NCBI RefSeq assembly: GCF_002211365.1
Contig: NZ_LOKZ01000001.1
Location: 310,001 to 374,000 of the forward strand
From: Rhizobium sp. R711
GTDB lineage: Bacteria > Pseudomonadota > Alphaproteobacteria > Rhizobiales > Rhizobiaceae
DNA length: 64,000 nucleotides
Reading direction: 5' to 3'
Numbering within the stretch: position 1 is the stretch's first letter; each line of letters begins with the position of its first letter. The notes beneath the pieces were generated by a model that saw nothing but the letters and a program-made list of their open reading frames with translations, was not told where the DNA came from and made no database searches. Of this stretch, positions 26,119 to 35,601 are shown piece after piece. Made by a program: the position numbers and the translations under genes.

Positions 26119-27660
26119 ATGCTGATGAACACTGCCCTTCAACAGCCCGTCGCGAGCGCCAAGGCGGATGACGCACCCGCAATTCTCGAGATGCGTGGTA
26201 TTTCGCAGATCTTCCCCGGCGTGAAGGCGCTCGATAACGTCAGCATCGCGCTCTATCCTGGCAAGGTCACCGCGCTGATCGGCGAAAACGGCGCCGGCAA
26301 ATCGACGCTCGTCAAGATCCTGACCGGAATCTACCGACCCATCGAGGGCGAGATTATCGTCGATGGCAAGCCAACGGCTTTCGCCAATGCGCAGGCCGCC
26401 ATCGATGTGGGCGTTACCGCCATCCATCAGGAAACCGTCCTGTTCGACGAGCTGACGGTTGCGGAAAATATTTTTCTCGGCCACGCGCCGCGCACGAAGT
26501 TTAGAACGATCGACTGGAAATTGATGAACAGTCGCTCGAAGGAATTGCTGCATTCGCTTGAAAGCAATATCGATCCGACGATCCGCTTGAAGGATCTTTC
26601 GATTGCTCAGCGCCATCTCGTCGCCATTGCCCGTGCGCTCTCCATCGAAGCCCGCATCGTCATCATGGACGAGCCGACAGCAGCGCTGTCGCGCAAGGAG
26701 ATCGATGACCTTTTCCGGATTGTCGAGGGCCTGAAGGCACAGGGTAAAGCGATCCTGTTCATCAGCCACAAGTTCGACGAGCTCTATGAGATTGCCGACA
26801 ACTTCGTGGTGTTCCGCGACGGTCGTGCTGTTGGCCACGGCCAACTCAAGCAGACGCCGCAAGACGAGATCGTCCGGCTGATGGTCGGCCGGGACGTCGA
26901 GAACGTGTTTCCGAAAATCGACGTGGCAATCGGCGGCCCGGTCCTCGAAGTCGAACGATACTGTCACCAGACCGAGTTTCGCGACATCTCCTTTATCCTC
27001 CGCAAGGGCGAAATCCTCGGTATCTACGGGCTCATCGGGGCGGGTCGCTCCGAACTCTGCCAGTCGCTGTTCGGCATCACCAGGCCTGCGTCCGGCACGC
27101 TGAAGCTTGAGGGACGGTCGCTTGCGGTCCGCTCGCCGTTTGACGCTATTCGCGCCGGCATCGTCTATGTGCCAGAAGAGCGCGGTCGTCACGGCCTGGC
27201 GCTGCCCATGCCGATTTACCAGAACATGACGCTGCCATCGCTGGCGCGCACCTCGCGCAAGGGTTTTTTGAAGGCGGCCAACGAATTTGCGCTCGCCCGA
27301 AAATATGCCGAACGGCTGGATCTGCGCGCCGCAGCACTCTCGGTTCCCGTCGGAACGCTGTCGGGCGGCAACCAGCAGAAGGTGGTGATCGGCAAATGGC
27401 TGGCAACATTGCCCAAGGTGATCATTCTCGATGAACCGACCAAGGGCATCGACATCGGCTCCAAGGCCGCAGTGCACGGCTTTATCAGCGAGCTTGCCGC
27501 CGAGGGCCTGTCGATCATCATGATCTCGTCGGAACTGCCGGAGATCATCGGAATGTCAGACCGCGTCCTGGTGATGAAGGAGGGGCTGGTTGCCGGTCTC
27601 TTCGAACGCAAGGATCTGAAGCCGGAAACGCTGGTTCGCGCTGCGACCGGCAATGCTTGA
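26119..27660 (+). CDS. rhaT: Rhamnose ABC transporter ATP-binding protein (two ABC domains)
   Basis: A 513-residue tandem ATPase of the RbsA/CUT2 type. Domain 1 has Walker A GENGAGKST (about residue 56) and Walker B IVIMDEPTAALSRKE. Domain 2 has the degenerate Walker A GLIGAGRSELC usual for the family, the signature LSGGNQQKVVIGKWL and IILDEPTKGIDIGSKA. It powers RhaP/RhaQ. The name follows the R. leguminosarum locus and is not the RhaT symporter of E. coli. ATG 26119 or 26125 may be used; the 3' end lies 10 bases before the likely rhaP start. Confidence 0.93.
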   Translation: MLMNTALQQPVASAKADDAPAILEMRGISQIFPGVKALDNVSIALYPGKVTALIGENGAGKSTLVKILTGIYRPIEGEIIVDGKPTAFANAQAAIDVGVTAIHQETVLFDELTVAENIFLGHAPRTKFRTIDWKLMNSRSKELLHSLESNIDPTIRLKDLSIAQRHLVAIARALSIEARIVIMDEPTAALSRKEIDDLFRIVEGLKAQGKAILFISHKFDELYEIADNFVVFRDGRAVGHGQLKQTPQDEIVRLMVGRDVENVFPKIDVAIGGPVLEVERYCHQTEFRDISFILRKGEILGIYGLIGAGRSELCQSLFGITRPASGTLKLEGRSLAVRSPFDAIRAGIVYVPEERGRHGLALPMPIYQNMTLPSLARTSRKGFLKAANEFALARKYAERLDLRAAALSVPVGTLSGGNQQKVVIGKWLATLPKVIILDEPTKGIDIGSKAAVHGFISELAAEGLSIIMISSELPEIIGMSDRVLVMKEGLVAGLFERKDLKPETLVRAATGNA

Positions 27661-27670
27661 GGTAATCGGA

Positions 27671-28672
27671 ATGTCCAGACTCCTGAAAAAACGCGAAACG
27701 CTGCTCTTCGTCATCATCGCGGTCATGGTGGCGGTCTTCTCGACAAGAGCCCAGGATTTCGCAACGCCCGGCAACCTCGCTGCAATCTTCAACGATACGT
27801 CGATCCTTATCATCCTTGCGCTGGCGCAGATGACGGTCGTTCTCACCAAGTCGATCGACTTGTCGGTTGCCGCAAATCTTGCCTTTACAGGCATGGCCAT
27901 TGCAATGATGAATGCCGCCTACCCCGGCCTGCCGCTCATCCTGCTCATCCTTGCGGCTGTCCTGATCGGCGCCTGTCTCGGCGCGATCAATGGTTTCCTC
28001 GTGTGGGCGCTTGAAATTCCGCCGATCGTCGTCACGCTCGGTACGCTCACCATCTATCGCGGCATGGCCTTCGTGCTGTCGGGTGGCGAATGGGTCAACG
28101 CGCATCAGATGACGCCGACGTTCCTCAACGTTCCACGTACCGTTGTCCTTGGCATGCCGGTTCTCAGTTGGGCCGCGATCATCGTCGTCGCCTTGATCTA
28201 CATGCTCCTGAAGTACACACAGTTTGGCCGCTCGACCTATGCCGCAGGCGGCAATCCGACGGCAGCCGTCTATGCCGGCATCGATGTCGGCTGGACGAAG
28301 TTCCTCGCCTTCGTTCTCTCTGGCGCTCTCGCCGGCCTTGCAAGCTATCTCTGGGTATCGCGCTATGCGGTCGCCTATGTCGATATCGCCAACGGCTTCG
28401 AACTCGACAGCGTTGCCGCCTGCGTCATTGGCGGCATCTCCATTGCCGGCGGCGTCGGGTCGGTCGTCGGCACGGTGCTTGGCGCCCTGTTCCTGGGCGT
28501 CATCAAGAATGCGCTTCCCGTCATCGGCATCTCTCCGTTCACGCAGTTGGCGATTTCGGGCACCGTCATCATTCTCGCCGTCGTCTTCAACGCACGACGC
28601 GAGCGCAATCGCGGCCGCATCATCTTGCGCGACAAGGCCGCCGCAGAGATCCCGGCAGAGGTGGCAGCATGA
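27671..28672 (+). CDS. rhaP: Rhamnose ABC transporter permease
   Basis: A 333-residue CUT2-family permease with about 8-10 membrane segments and the conserved loop GLASYLWVSRYAVAYVDIAN, then FELDSVAACVIGGISIAGG (the family AxxxGG motif). ATG 27671 is chosen as GAGG lies 8 bases upstream; an in-frame ATG at 27653 would overlap rhaT. It forms the membrane channel with RhaQ. Its stop overlaps the rhaQ start (ATGA). Confidence 0.93.
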   Translation: MSRLLKKRETLLFVIIAVMVAVFSTRAQDFATPGNLAAIFNDTSILIILALAQMTVVLTKSIDLSVAANLAFTGMAIAMMNAAYPGLPLILLILAAVLIGACLGAINGFLVWALEIPPIVVTLGTLTIYRGMAFVLSGGEWVNAHQMTPTFLNVPRTVVLGMPVLSWAAIIVVALIYMLLKYTQFGRSTYAAGGNPTAAVYAGIDVGWTKFLAFVLSGALAGLASYLWVSRYAVAYVDIANGFELDSVAACVIGGISIAGGVGSVVGTVLGALFLGVIKNALPVIGISPFTQLAISGTVIILAVVFNARRERNRGRIILRDKAAAEIPAEVAA

Positions 28673-29682
28673 GTACCGCCGTTTCCACCCCGAGCGAAAA
28701 GCGCGTCATTCCCGATCGCCTCGGCACACCGTTCAAGCGCGTCATGTCAAGCTGGGAAGTTCTGCTCTTCGGTGTGGCCGTCCTGATCTTCATTTTCAAT
28801 TCAGTGGCATCCCCCTACTTCCTGGATGCATGGAACCTGTCGGACGCGACCTTCAACTTCACGGAAAAGGCGATGATCGCCTTTGCCATGGCGCTGCTCG
28901 TCATTGCCGGCGAAATCGACCTTTCGGTTGCCGCCATTATTGCGCTGGCCTCCACCGCAATGGGAGCGGCCGCACAGGTCGGTGTCGGGGCACCCGGCCT
29001 CGTCGGCATCGGCATCGGGGTCGGGCTGGTGTGCGGCATGTTCAACGGTTTTCTCGTCTCTGTCATGAAGCTGCCGTCGATTGTCGTGACGATCGGCACG
29101 ATGAGCCTGTTCCGCGGGATTTCCTATATCGTTCTCGGCGATCAGGCCTATGGTGGCTATCCGGAAAGTTTCGCCTTCTTCGGCCAGGGCTATGTCTTGT
29201 GGGTCTTCTCATTCGAATTCGTGCTCTTCATCGTGCTGGCGATCGCCTTTGCGATCCTGCTGCATGCCACGAACTTCGGCCGTCAGGTCTACACGATCGG
29301 CAATAACGATTTCGCCGCCCGCTTTTCCGGCATCCCCGTCGAGCGCGTGAAATTCATTCTCTTCGTGCTGACCGGCGTCATGAGCGGCGTTGCCGCCGTC
29401 TGCCTGACCTCGCGGCTAGGCTCTACCCGTCCCTCGATTGCCCAGGGCTGGGAACTTGAGGTCGTCACCATGGTCGTGCTCGGGGGTGTCTCAATCCTCG
29501 GCGGTTCGGGCAAGATCGGCGGTGTCGTCATTGCCGCCTTCGTCATGGGCCTTGTCACCTTCGGTCTCGGCTTGCTGAATGTCCCCGGCATCGTCATGTC
29601 GATCTTCATCGGCCTGCTTTTGATCATCACCATCGCGATCCCGATCATCGCCCGCCGCATCAAAGCCATGAGTTCCAAATGA
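28669..29682 (+). CDS. rhaQ: Rhamnose ABC transporter permease
   Basis: A 337-residue CUT2-family permease, paralogous to RhaP. Hydrophobic segments include [20 protein letters not shown] and [18 protein letters not shown]; the loop [20 protein letters not shown] is the family signature. It begins with the ATGA overlap at the end of rhaP, implying translational coupling, and its own stop overlaps the rhaU start the same way. Confidence 0.94.
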   Translation: MSTAVSTPSEKRVIPDRLGTPFKRVMSSWEVLLFGVAVLIFIFNSVASPYFLDAWNLSDATFNFTEKAMIAFAMALLVIAGEIDLSVAAIIALASTAMGAAAQVGVGAPGLVGIGIGVGLVCGMFNGFLVSVMKLPSIVVTIGTMSLFRGISYIVLGDQAYGGYPESFAFFGQGYVLWVFSFEFVLFIVLAIAFAILLHATNFGRQVYTIGNNDFAARFSGIPVERVKFILFVLTGVMSGVAAVCLTSRLGSTRPSIAQGWELEVVTMVVLGGVSILGGSGKIGGVVIAAFVMGLVTFGLGLLNVPGIVMSIFIGLLLIITIAIPIIARRIKAMSSK

Positions 29683-29999
29683 TACAGGAAAAGCACGCCT
29701 TCAAGATGACGCTCAATCCCGGCATGGAAGCCGAGTACAGGAAGCGGCATGACGAAATCTGGCCGGAACTTGTCGAACTGCTGCATCAATCCGGCGCCAG
29801 CGATTATTCGATCCATCTCGACCGCGAAACGAATACGCTTTTTGGCGTCCTGACGCGTCGCGGCGATCATACGATGGCGAGGCTGCCCGATCATCCTGTC
29901 ATGAAGAAGTGGTGGGCGTACATGGCCGACATCATGGCAACGAACCCGGATAATTCTCCTGTCCAGAGCGATCTCGTCACTGTCTTCCATCTGCCATGA
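29679..29999 (+). CDS. rhaU: L-rhamnose mutarotase
   Basis: A 106-residue protein of the RhaU/RhaM family: [20 protein letters not shown]-like opening with the catalytic histidine in RHDEIWPEL and the closing tryptophan pair in [12 protein letters not shown]. It interconverts the alpha and beta anomers of L-rhamnose. It overlaps both neighbours by 4 bases, so it is translated within the transporter-kinase operon. Confidence 0.95.
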   Translation: MIQEKHAFKMTLNPGMEAEYRKRHDEIWPELVELLHQSGASDYSIHLDRETNTLFGVLTRRGDHTMARLPDHPVMKKWWAYMADIMATNPDNSPVQSDLVTVFHLP

Positions 30000-31372
30000 T
30001 ATCGAACTTAAGACGCATCGCCGTTTTGGATATCGGCAAGACCAATGCCAAGGTGGTGGTCCTCGACGGCGCGACCGGGGAGGAGGTCGCGGTTGCAAAA
30101 ACCCCAAATAGGGTCCTCACGGACGGCCCATATCCACACTACGATATCGACAAGCTCTGGTCCTTTACGCTGAACGCCCTTGGCTCCTTCGCCAAAGAGC
30201 CGGGCTTTGACGCCATCTCGATCACAACGCATGGAGCCTCGGCGGCACTTCTCGACGAGGCCGGCAATTTGGCCATGCCGGTCCTCGATTACGAGCATGA
30301 ATATCCCGCCGACATCTCAGAGGCCTATAGGCGGCTGCGCCCCCCCTTCGAAGAAACCTTTTCGCCGCATCAGATGATGGGGCTGAACATCGGTGCGCAG
30401 CTGCACTATCAGAAGTGCGCCTTTCCCAAAGACTTTGCCAAGGTGGCAACGATCGTCACCTATCCCCAATACTGGACGGCACGGCTGACCGGTGTCGCGT
30501 CGAATGAAGTCACCTCTCTCGGCTGCCATACCGACCTCTGGAACCCGCGTGAGAGCTGTTATTCCTCGCTTGTCGATACGCTTGCTATTCGCAATCTGAT
30601 GGCGCCGATCCGCTCGGCCTTCGATCCGCTCGGGCCAGTTCTGCCTCATATTGCAGAAGTGATCGGCCTTGCCAGGGACGTCCCTGTTTATTGTGGCATT
30701 CACGATTCCAATGCATCACTTCTGCCGCATCTGATTGATCGCATAGCACCCTTCGCGGTGGTCTCGACAGGCACATGGGTGGTCAATTTCGGGGTCGGCG
30801 GAAATCTCGGCCATCTTGATCCCAGGCGCGACACACTTGCCAATGTGGACGCCTATGGCCGTGCTGTCCCTTCATCCCGGTTCATGGGTGGACGCGAATT
30901 TGAAACGATCTCGGGTGAAATTGGGCAGGTTGAAACGCAAGAGATTGCCTCAGCAATCGAGCGTGTCGTCGAAAAAGGCATGATGCTGCTTCCGAACGTT
31001 GTCTCCGGCTCCGGACCGTTTCCCGGCAAAAGCGCGCGCTGGATCAACGCACAGGGCGCGAGTGGAACCGAGCGGTATGCGGTGCTGTGTCTCTATCTGG
31101 CATTGATGAACCAGGCCTGCCTCGATCTGATCGGCGCGCAAGGCCCGATCATCGTCGAAGGGCCGTTTGCGCTCAACGATACCTACCTGATGGTGCTGGC
31201 CGCCTTGACATGCCGCGATGTCATCGCCATCCCCGGATCGACTGGCACGAGCCAGGGTGCTGCGCTCTTGACCGGGATCAAGCCGCCTTCCGGCACCGAG
31301 CGAAAGGTGCTGCCGAGCGCGATACCGGGGCTCGAAACCTACCGCAAGGCTTGGCATGCCCCGGTAGCATAA
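29996..31372 (+). CDS. rhaK: Rhamnulokinase family sugar kinase (FGGY)
   Basis: A 458-residue FGGY-family kinase: N-terminal ATPase motif [15 protein letters not shown], sugar-binding loops ([13 protein letters not shown]), and the C-terminal glycine-rich nucleotide motif [14 protein letters not shown]. It is the kinase of the rha operon; in R. leguminosarum the RhaK protein is also needed for transporter activity, a known feature of this locus. ATG 29996 overlaps the rhaU stop. Confidence 0.93.
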   Translation: MISNLRRIAVLDIGKTNAKVVVLDGATGEEVAVAKTPNRVLTDGPYPHYDIDKLWSFTLNALGSFAKEPGFDAISITTHGASAALLDEAGNLAMPVLDYEHEYPADISEAYRRLRPPFEETFSPHQMMGLNIGAQLHYQKCAFPKDFAKVATIVTYPQYWTARLTGVASNEVTSLGCHTDLWNPRESCYSSLVDTLAIRNLMAPIRSAFDPLGPVLPHIAEVIGLARDVPVYCGIHDSNASLLPHLIDRIAPFAVVSTGTWVVNFGVGGNLGHLDPRRDTLANVDAYGRAVPSSRFMGGREFETISGEIGQVETQEIASAIERVVEKGMMLLPNVVSGSGPFPGKSARWINAQGASGTERYAVLCLYLALMNQACLDLIGAQGPIIVEGPFALNDTYLMVLAALTCRDVIAIPGSTGTSQGAALLTGIKPPSGTERKVLPSAIPGLETYRKAWHAPVA

Positions 31373-31452
31373 CCGTCTTTCCATCAGACCCCCTCGCCCC
31401 GGCTTCCCGTTCGCGATAGGCTCGCCACTCAAAGCCAAATGGAGGAGACCTC

Positions 31453-32220
31453 ATGGCAGCTTCAGCCGCCGCCCCCTTTGATCCACGCGCGCTTGCTGCA
31501 AAGCTGCACGGTCTTCGCCGTTCACGCAGCCAGGCGCCGACGGCGGATTTTGCGCTACCTGCCGATCTTAGGCATGCTATGGACGCGCAGAATTTTCTCG
31601 TCGCCGATGAGGCGATCGAAAGCAACGCCTGGAAAGTGACCGTCTCGCCCGATGGGCAGGCGGTGACGGCACCGCTGCATCCCTTTGTGCAGGCGGATTC
31701 GGGGGCACGCATTCCCTGGCAGCGCGGCACCAGGTTCGAGGCAGAAATCGCTGTGCGCCTTGGTCGCGACCTGCCGATCCGTCGCGACGGCAGCTACAGC
31801 CGCGCCGACATCGTTGATGCGGTCGACGCCGTTCATCTCGGCGCGGAACTTCTCGCAAGCGCTGTCGAGGAGAGCGGCAGGATCTCGTTCCTGCTCTTCC
31901 TGGCCGATCGGCTCGGAAACAGCGGATATGTGCTTGGTCCTCGTGTGGAAAAGCCGGTCCTCGATAGCGCAGGCGGCACGCCGCTCAAGGTGACTTTTAA
32001 CGGCCAGCCGATCTTCGACGCACCAGCCCAGCATCCGAAGGGTGATGTGCTGACGTGGCTCTTGGACTACGCCAACGATGGTTTGCGGCCGAACACGTCG
32101 CTGAGAGCCGGCGCCCTCATCACGACAGGCACGCTTTGTGGCGCCATCGAACTCGTCACGCCTGGGCATCTTGAAATTGCTTTTGGCAATGCTGCTCCTC
32201 TCCGCCTGATCCTCGTCTGA
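31453..32220 (+). CDS. 2-keto-4-pentenoate hydratase/FAH-type hydratase
   Basis: A 255-residue protein of the MhpD/HpcG hydratase branch of the FAH superfamily: acidic metal residues in TRFEAEIAVRLGRDLP and VHLGAELLAS, and the late motif ALITTGTLCGAIELVTPGHL. ATG 31453 follows AAATGGAGGAGACCTC. It lies 80 bases after rhaK with no terminator visible, so it may be cotranscribed. Such enzymes hydrate 2-oxo-4-pentenoates; a role with rhamnose is not established and it could serve another pathway. Confidence 0.85.
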   Translation: MAASAAAPFDPRALAAKLHGLRRSRSQAPTADFALPADLRHAMDAQNFLVADEAIESNAWKVTVSPDGQAVTAPLHPFVQADSGARIPWQRGTRFEAEIAVRLGRDLPIRRDGSYSRADIVDAVDAVHLGAELLASAVEESGRISFLLFLADRLGNSGYVLGPRVEKPVLDSAGGTPLKVTFNGQPIFDAPAQHPKGDVLTWLLDYANDGLRPNTSLRAGALITTGTLCGAIELVTPGHLEIAFGNAAPLRLILV

Positions 32221-32936
32221 GTGAGTGTGTAGGGAGCCACAAAAAATGTGCCAAAGCCACATCTGCCTCCGGATTAAGTTCGAGATCGAGCAGACCTCCA
32301 TCCACTAGAAGCCGTTGTCGACCTCGACGTCCACCGTGCCTTCGGATAGCTTGGGAGTCGGTCGGATTCGATGATCCGAGTCGCAGGTTGATTACCGAGT
32401 ATTGAACCGGAGGACGTCATGTCGTTGTAGAAAGACGGCCGGGCGCGGATCGAATAACGATCAGGTCGTAATCGCAGCTCTCGGACGTTTTTCTATCATA
32501 CAGGCGCGGTGCTGTCGTCATCCCAAGCATGAATGAGTTACCCGGGGTTGACACTTCCGCTCATGGCGCTTGTCGTCGTCCATATTTTGCTCGCCAGCCA
32601 AGCCAGGTCGTGGGGATAGCCGTAGCCAGGAGACGTAATTTCCGCGCCAGTGGCGCTTTCCGGCCGACACAAGTCGTCGCCCGGGTCTCGAAGTGCGGCT
32701 TGCGTCGGCCCGGCTGATCGTCCAACTGGGCTTTGTGCCCTCGCCGTTGCGATCCATACTGAGGCGACCGATTCCGACGGCGCTGACGCAACAGAAATTT
32801 CCCCATCAAAATAGGCACATACACGATCGGCATCCTAAAGCATGTCAAAGTGTATTTCCGAGAGAGAAACATTAGTCTAAGGTCATGTACACCGGATCAG
32901 GAGCCGGTAAATGTATGATTTTTTGGGGGAAATCGA
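32221..32936. other. Gene-poor stretch, probably degraded sequence
   Basis: No convincing gene on either strand. On the minus strand near 32445-32490 a short frame reads YDLIVI followed by a glycine-poor stretch, faintly like the start of an FAD/NAD-binding domain, but it is cut by stops. This fits the decayed character of the 32-45 kb region. Confidence 0.5.
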
Positions 32937-33143
32937 ATGTCACACAAAGTGGCCTCGCAAAAACGCGCATTGTCTTCAAATGATCTAAAGATGCTGGATG
33001 GTTTGCTCAAGGAATGGTGCGAGAGCCGCCATTTCGGCATTTTGGACTCGGAAACTCAGGAGGCGGCGCGCGAGCTGGTCACGTGGTTTGAATTCGGTGT
33101 CGGTAGACCTCATCAACTGCGGGAGCTGCTTTCAACTCTCTGA
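32937..33143 (+). CDS. Small conserved rhizobial protein, unknown
   Basis: A 68-residue soluble protein (ALSSNDLKMLDGLLKEWC, then EAARELVTWFEFGVGRPHQL). The ending with a W-[FY]-x-F-G pattern resembles small rhizobial proteins of unknown function recalled from other genomes. ATG 32937 is preceded by GGGGGAAATCG. Codon third positions look coding. No function can be given. Confidence 0.6.
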   Translation: MSHKVASQKRALSSNDLKMLDGLLKEWCESRHFGILDSETQEAARELVTWFEFGVGRPHQLRELLSTL

Positions 33144-33624
33144 TCGAATCTAACTGGGGACCCGCGGATCTCTTTTGAATTCGGCTAACTTCGAAAATTC
33201 AAATTTAGGGTAGTGGGTGAACACCAGTTGCGCCTCTGCGACCCGCACCTTCATATCCATTTCCATCTAGCGTAACCTTTTTCCAGGCGCGGCTGGTTGG
33301 CACGTTAGGAATCCGAAAATTTCGGTAGGGGCGGTGGCATCCATCGTGAACGAAGTCGCCAGGCTCATTTTTAGAACTCGACAGCATCAAGCGCGGTTGC
33401 AACCAGGCAGAGTCGTTTTCGTCCGAACGCATGAAGGGTTTGACGACCTCGGAAACATATCAATGCCTGACATTGCCGACGCAACTTAAGACGGCCGAGC
33501 CGGCCCGGGCGAGTTTCAAGCCCGTGTTCGGCAGGCTGCGGTCCAGTGCCTCGCCACAACGGTCCTCTTGATGTTTCTCCATCCCCCATATGGCCGTATA
33601 GAAGCCACCCAGGACACGGCAGAG
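33144..33624. other. Intergenic stretch with possible remnants
   Basis: About 480 bases without a supportable gene. On the minus strand around 33260-33360 a short frame (TEIFGFLTCQPAAPG) loosely recalls the core of SOS-associated YedK-type peptidases, but too little remains to assign it. Confidence 0.45.
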
Positions 33625-34974
33625 TTAGATCGACTTCAAGTACTCGATGAGGTCGCTTTTTTCCTCGGCGCTTAGATTCAGCTTCAAATGATCATTGTAG
33701 TGCTCAACGACGGCATCGAGTGTGGCGAACCGGCCATCGTGGTAAAAGCCGCCCTTGTGGACCTTGTCCAGACTCCAAAGGGCTCTCAGCGGCGCTGTCC
33801 GGTAACGCCCGTCCGGCGATCGCTTCGCCTGGAAATCGTCAATCCCAATCTCTTCCGCCGTATGCAGGTTCCAGCCAGGCTCCGTGAAGAGCGGCGGCAC
33901 ATGACAGGTGGCACACTTGGCCTTGTCATTGAAAAGTGTTTTTCCCTTGTCTGCCGCGTCGCTGTCGAATGTTCCATCTGGTGGCCGTGGAGTTGGCAGC
34001 GAGAGCTGGTAGAAGTGAAGCGCCGGCAGTTTGGCGGTAATCCGGTCTTCTGCGTCCTGCTTGTGGCCTTGCTTTGTCCTGGCAGCGACCGGATACTTTT
34101 CGGCGTCGTCCAGACGCGGATCGTAGAATGCACCCTTACCATGCATTTCAAGATTACCAACATACGCGTTCCAGTAGCTTATGGAACCCCAGGCCCCGGT
34201 CCAGGTATGGTTGTTTACGCCCGCTAGTCCGAATGCGGGGGGATTAAGCGTGGCTGACGTCTTGCCGTCTGGTCGGAACGCCTTTCCATCGAGATTGAGT
34301 TCGGCGTCGAATTTGCCGGGGCCCCAGGCCTCCACCGCCTTCCTCACGTCCGCTTCCGACAGCTTCAGCATCTCGGTTAGCGCCGTCAGGTCGGGCGCCA
34401 GCGCAACGATCGCACCGATATTCAGGTCGCGGTTAGGCCAGCCATCCAGCCGATGGCCGATGCCGGGGGCATAAGCGTCGTCGACCGTCGAATGGCACAC
34501 TGCACACTGGATGCCGACCGACGTCAGTGTCTTTCCGTCTTTGTCAAAGAACCCGGTCAAGCCAACAACGGCGTTGGCCTTCAGCAGAAGAAGCGTACTA
34601 GCCGGATCGGCGAGATCGACTTCGCTTTTACCGAGCGCTGCTGCAACATCCTTTGGGATAGCGTTGAGATCAACTTTCAGGCCAAGCTCCAGAGCCTTCT
34701 TGGGGCTGAGGCCTGGTCCCGTACCGCCGAGCTTCTCGCCGGCGATCGCATCATGAAGTTTCAGTTTGCCGCCCCAAAAATCCTCGCTACCGAACGTGTC
34801 GTATCGGAATGTCTGGCGCCCGTCCCGCAGATATCGGCTGGCTTGATCGGCCGCCGCCTGGTCGAAATCTTTACCGCTGACAGAGCCGGTTTTGCTCGTT
34901 TGCGCGGCCGGGATCATCATCGAAGAGAGAAGAAGAAGAAAAAGGGCTATAATACCCTTAGAGGGCAGATACAT
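33625..34974 (-). CDS. Di-heme c-type cytochrome, cytochrome c peroxidase-like
   Basis: A 449-residue exported protein: signal peptide (GIIALFLLLLSSMMIPAAQ), one heme-binding motif CAVCH at about residues 157-161 and a second, CATCH, in the C-terminal cytochrome domain (GKTLFNDKAKCATCHVPPLF), ending with a class I cytochrome helix. It resembles the di-heme cytochrome c family near MauG/CcpA. ATG 34974 follows GGAGGGGTGTTT; a GTG at 34980 is an alternative. Periplasmic electron transfer is expected; no partner genes are adjacent. Confidence 0.85.
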   Translation of the reverse strand: MYLPSKGIIALFLLLLSSMMIPAAQTSKTGSVSGKDFDQAAADQASRYLRDGRQTFRYDTFGSEDFWGGKLKLHDAIAGEKLGGTGPGLSPKKALELGLKVDLNAIPKDVAAALGKSEVDLADPASTLLLLKANAVVGLTGFFDKDGKTLTSVGIQCAVCHSTVDDAYAPGIGHRLDGWPNRDLNIGAIVALAPDLTALTEMLKLSEADVRKAVEAWGPGKFDAELNLDGKAFRPDGKTSATLNPPAFGLAGVNNHTWTGAWGSISYWNAYVGNLEMHGKGAFYDPRLDDAEKYPVAARTKQGHKQDAEDRITAKLPALHFYQLSLPTPRPPDGTFDSDAADKGKTLFNDKAKCATCHVPPLFTEPGWNLHTAEEIGIDDFQAKRSPDGRYRTAPLRALWSLDKVHKGGFYHDGRFATLDAVVEHYNDHLKLNLSAEEKSDLIEYLKSI

Positions 34975-35274
34975 AAACACCCCTCCGCCGCCGACGTTGC
35001 GCCTGCACCAGGTTCACGTCGCAAACCCAATTCTCATCATTATATGCCGCATCCCTAATGTATCAATGATTTCCTTTTCCGCGCCACTTGGAGGTTTCCT
35101 CTAGGATTTCTCAGCGAATGAAGCAAAAGCCTCGCCGGAGATCAGTGGCAAGTGTCGGGTAGCACGGCACGTTCCTGGCGCGGGCGGCAAAATCTTGTTG
35201 CTTGAGTAGCTTGTAGACCATCAGGCACTTTGTTGTCTGATAGACAGGCTAAAGCGTGGGCGGTATGGTTGTGC
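34975..35274. other. Intergenic stretch next to insertion sequences
   Basis: Contains the upstream region of the cytochrome gene and the junction into the IS1380 remnant. No gene is supported; the flank of the IS remnant could not be matched to an end repeat by eye. Confidence 0.45.
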
Positions 35275-35523
35275 ATCCCTTTGGAGGAAGCACGCCTGTT
35301 ATCCCAGGCAAGCGCCCAGGCGGCTCGCGTCTTCCGCGACTTCCTGTGGTCGACCAAGGACAGTTGGACACGCCGACGGCGGGTCGTGGCCAAGGCTGAG
35401 TGGACCACACTGGGGGCCAATCCGCGCTTTATCGTCACCTCCCTGAAGCCAGAGCGCTGGGCGGCACAGACGCTCTACGAGGATCTCTACTGCGCGCGCG
35501 GCGACATGGAGAACCGCATCAAG
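35275..35523 (+). mobile_element. IS1380-family transposase remnant, 5' segment
   Basis: A frame reads RVFRDFLWSTKDSWTRRRRV, then AEWTTLGANPRFIVTSLKPE and LYEDLYCARGDMENRIK, which matches the central to C-terminal part of IS1380-family transposases. It stops matching exactly after the lysine codon AAG at 35521-35523, where an IS110-family element begins. The rest of the reading frame resumes at 37077. The N-terminal half of the transposase is not found upstream. Confidence 0.85.
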
Positions 35524-35601
35524 ATCCTATGGGGTGGATAGCGACCTGCGCTGTGGCAAAGTGAGGTTGCTAAGTGAAACACCGTACCCTGGAGGCCGAG
35601 C

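Noticed and set aside
25963-27477. A 504-codon minus-strand open frame opposite rhaT.
   Set aside because: Opposite a complete two-domain ABC ATPase; no recognisable protein features.
32445-32490. Short minus-strand string resembling the start of an FAD/NAD-binding domain (YDLIVI).
   Set aside because: Too short, lacks the glycine motif and is surrounded by stops; it could be chance.
33255-33360. Minus-strand string loosely like a YedK/SRAP peptidase core.
   Set aside because: Only about 15 residues match, with no start signal and no second motif.
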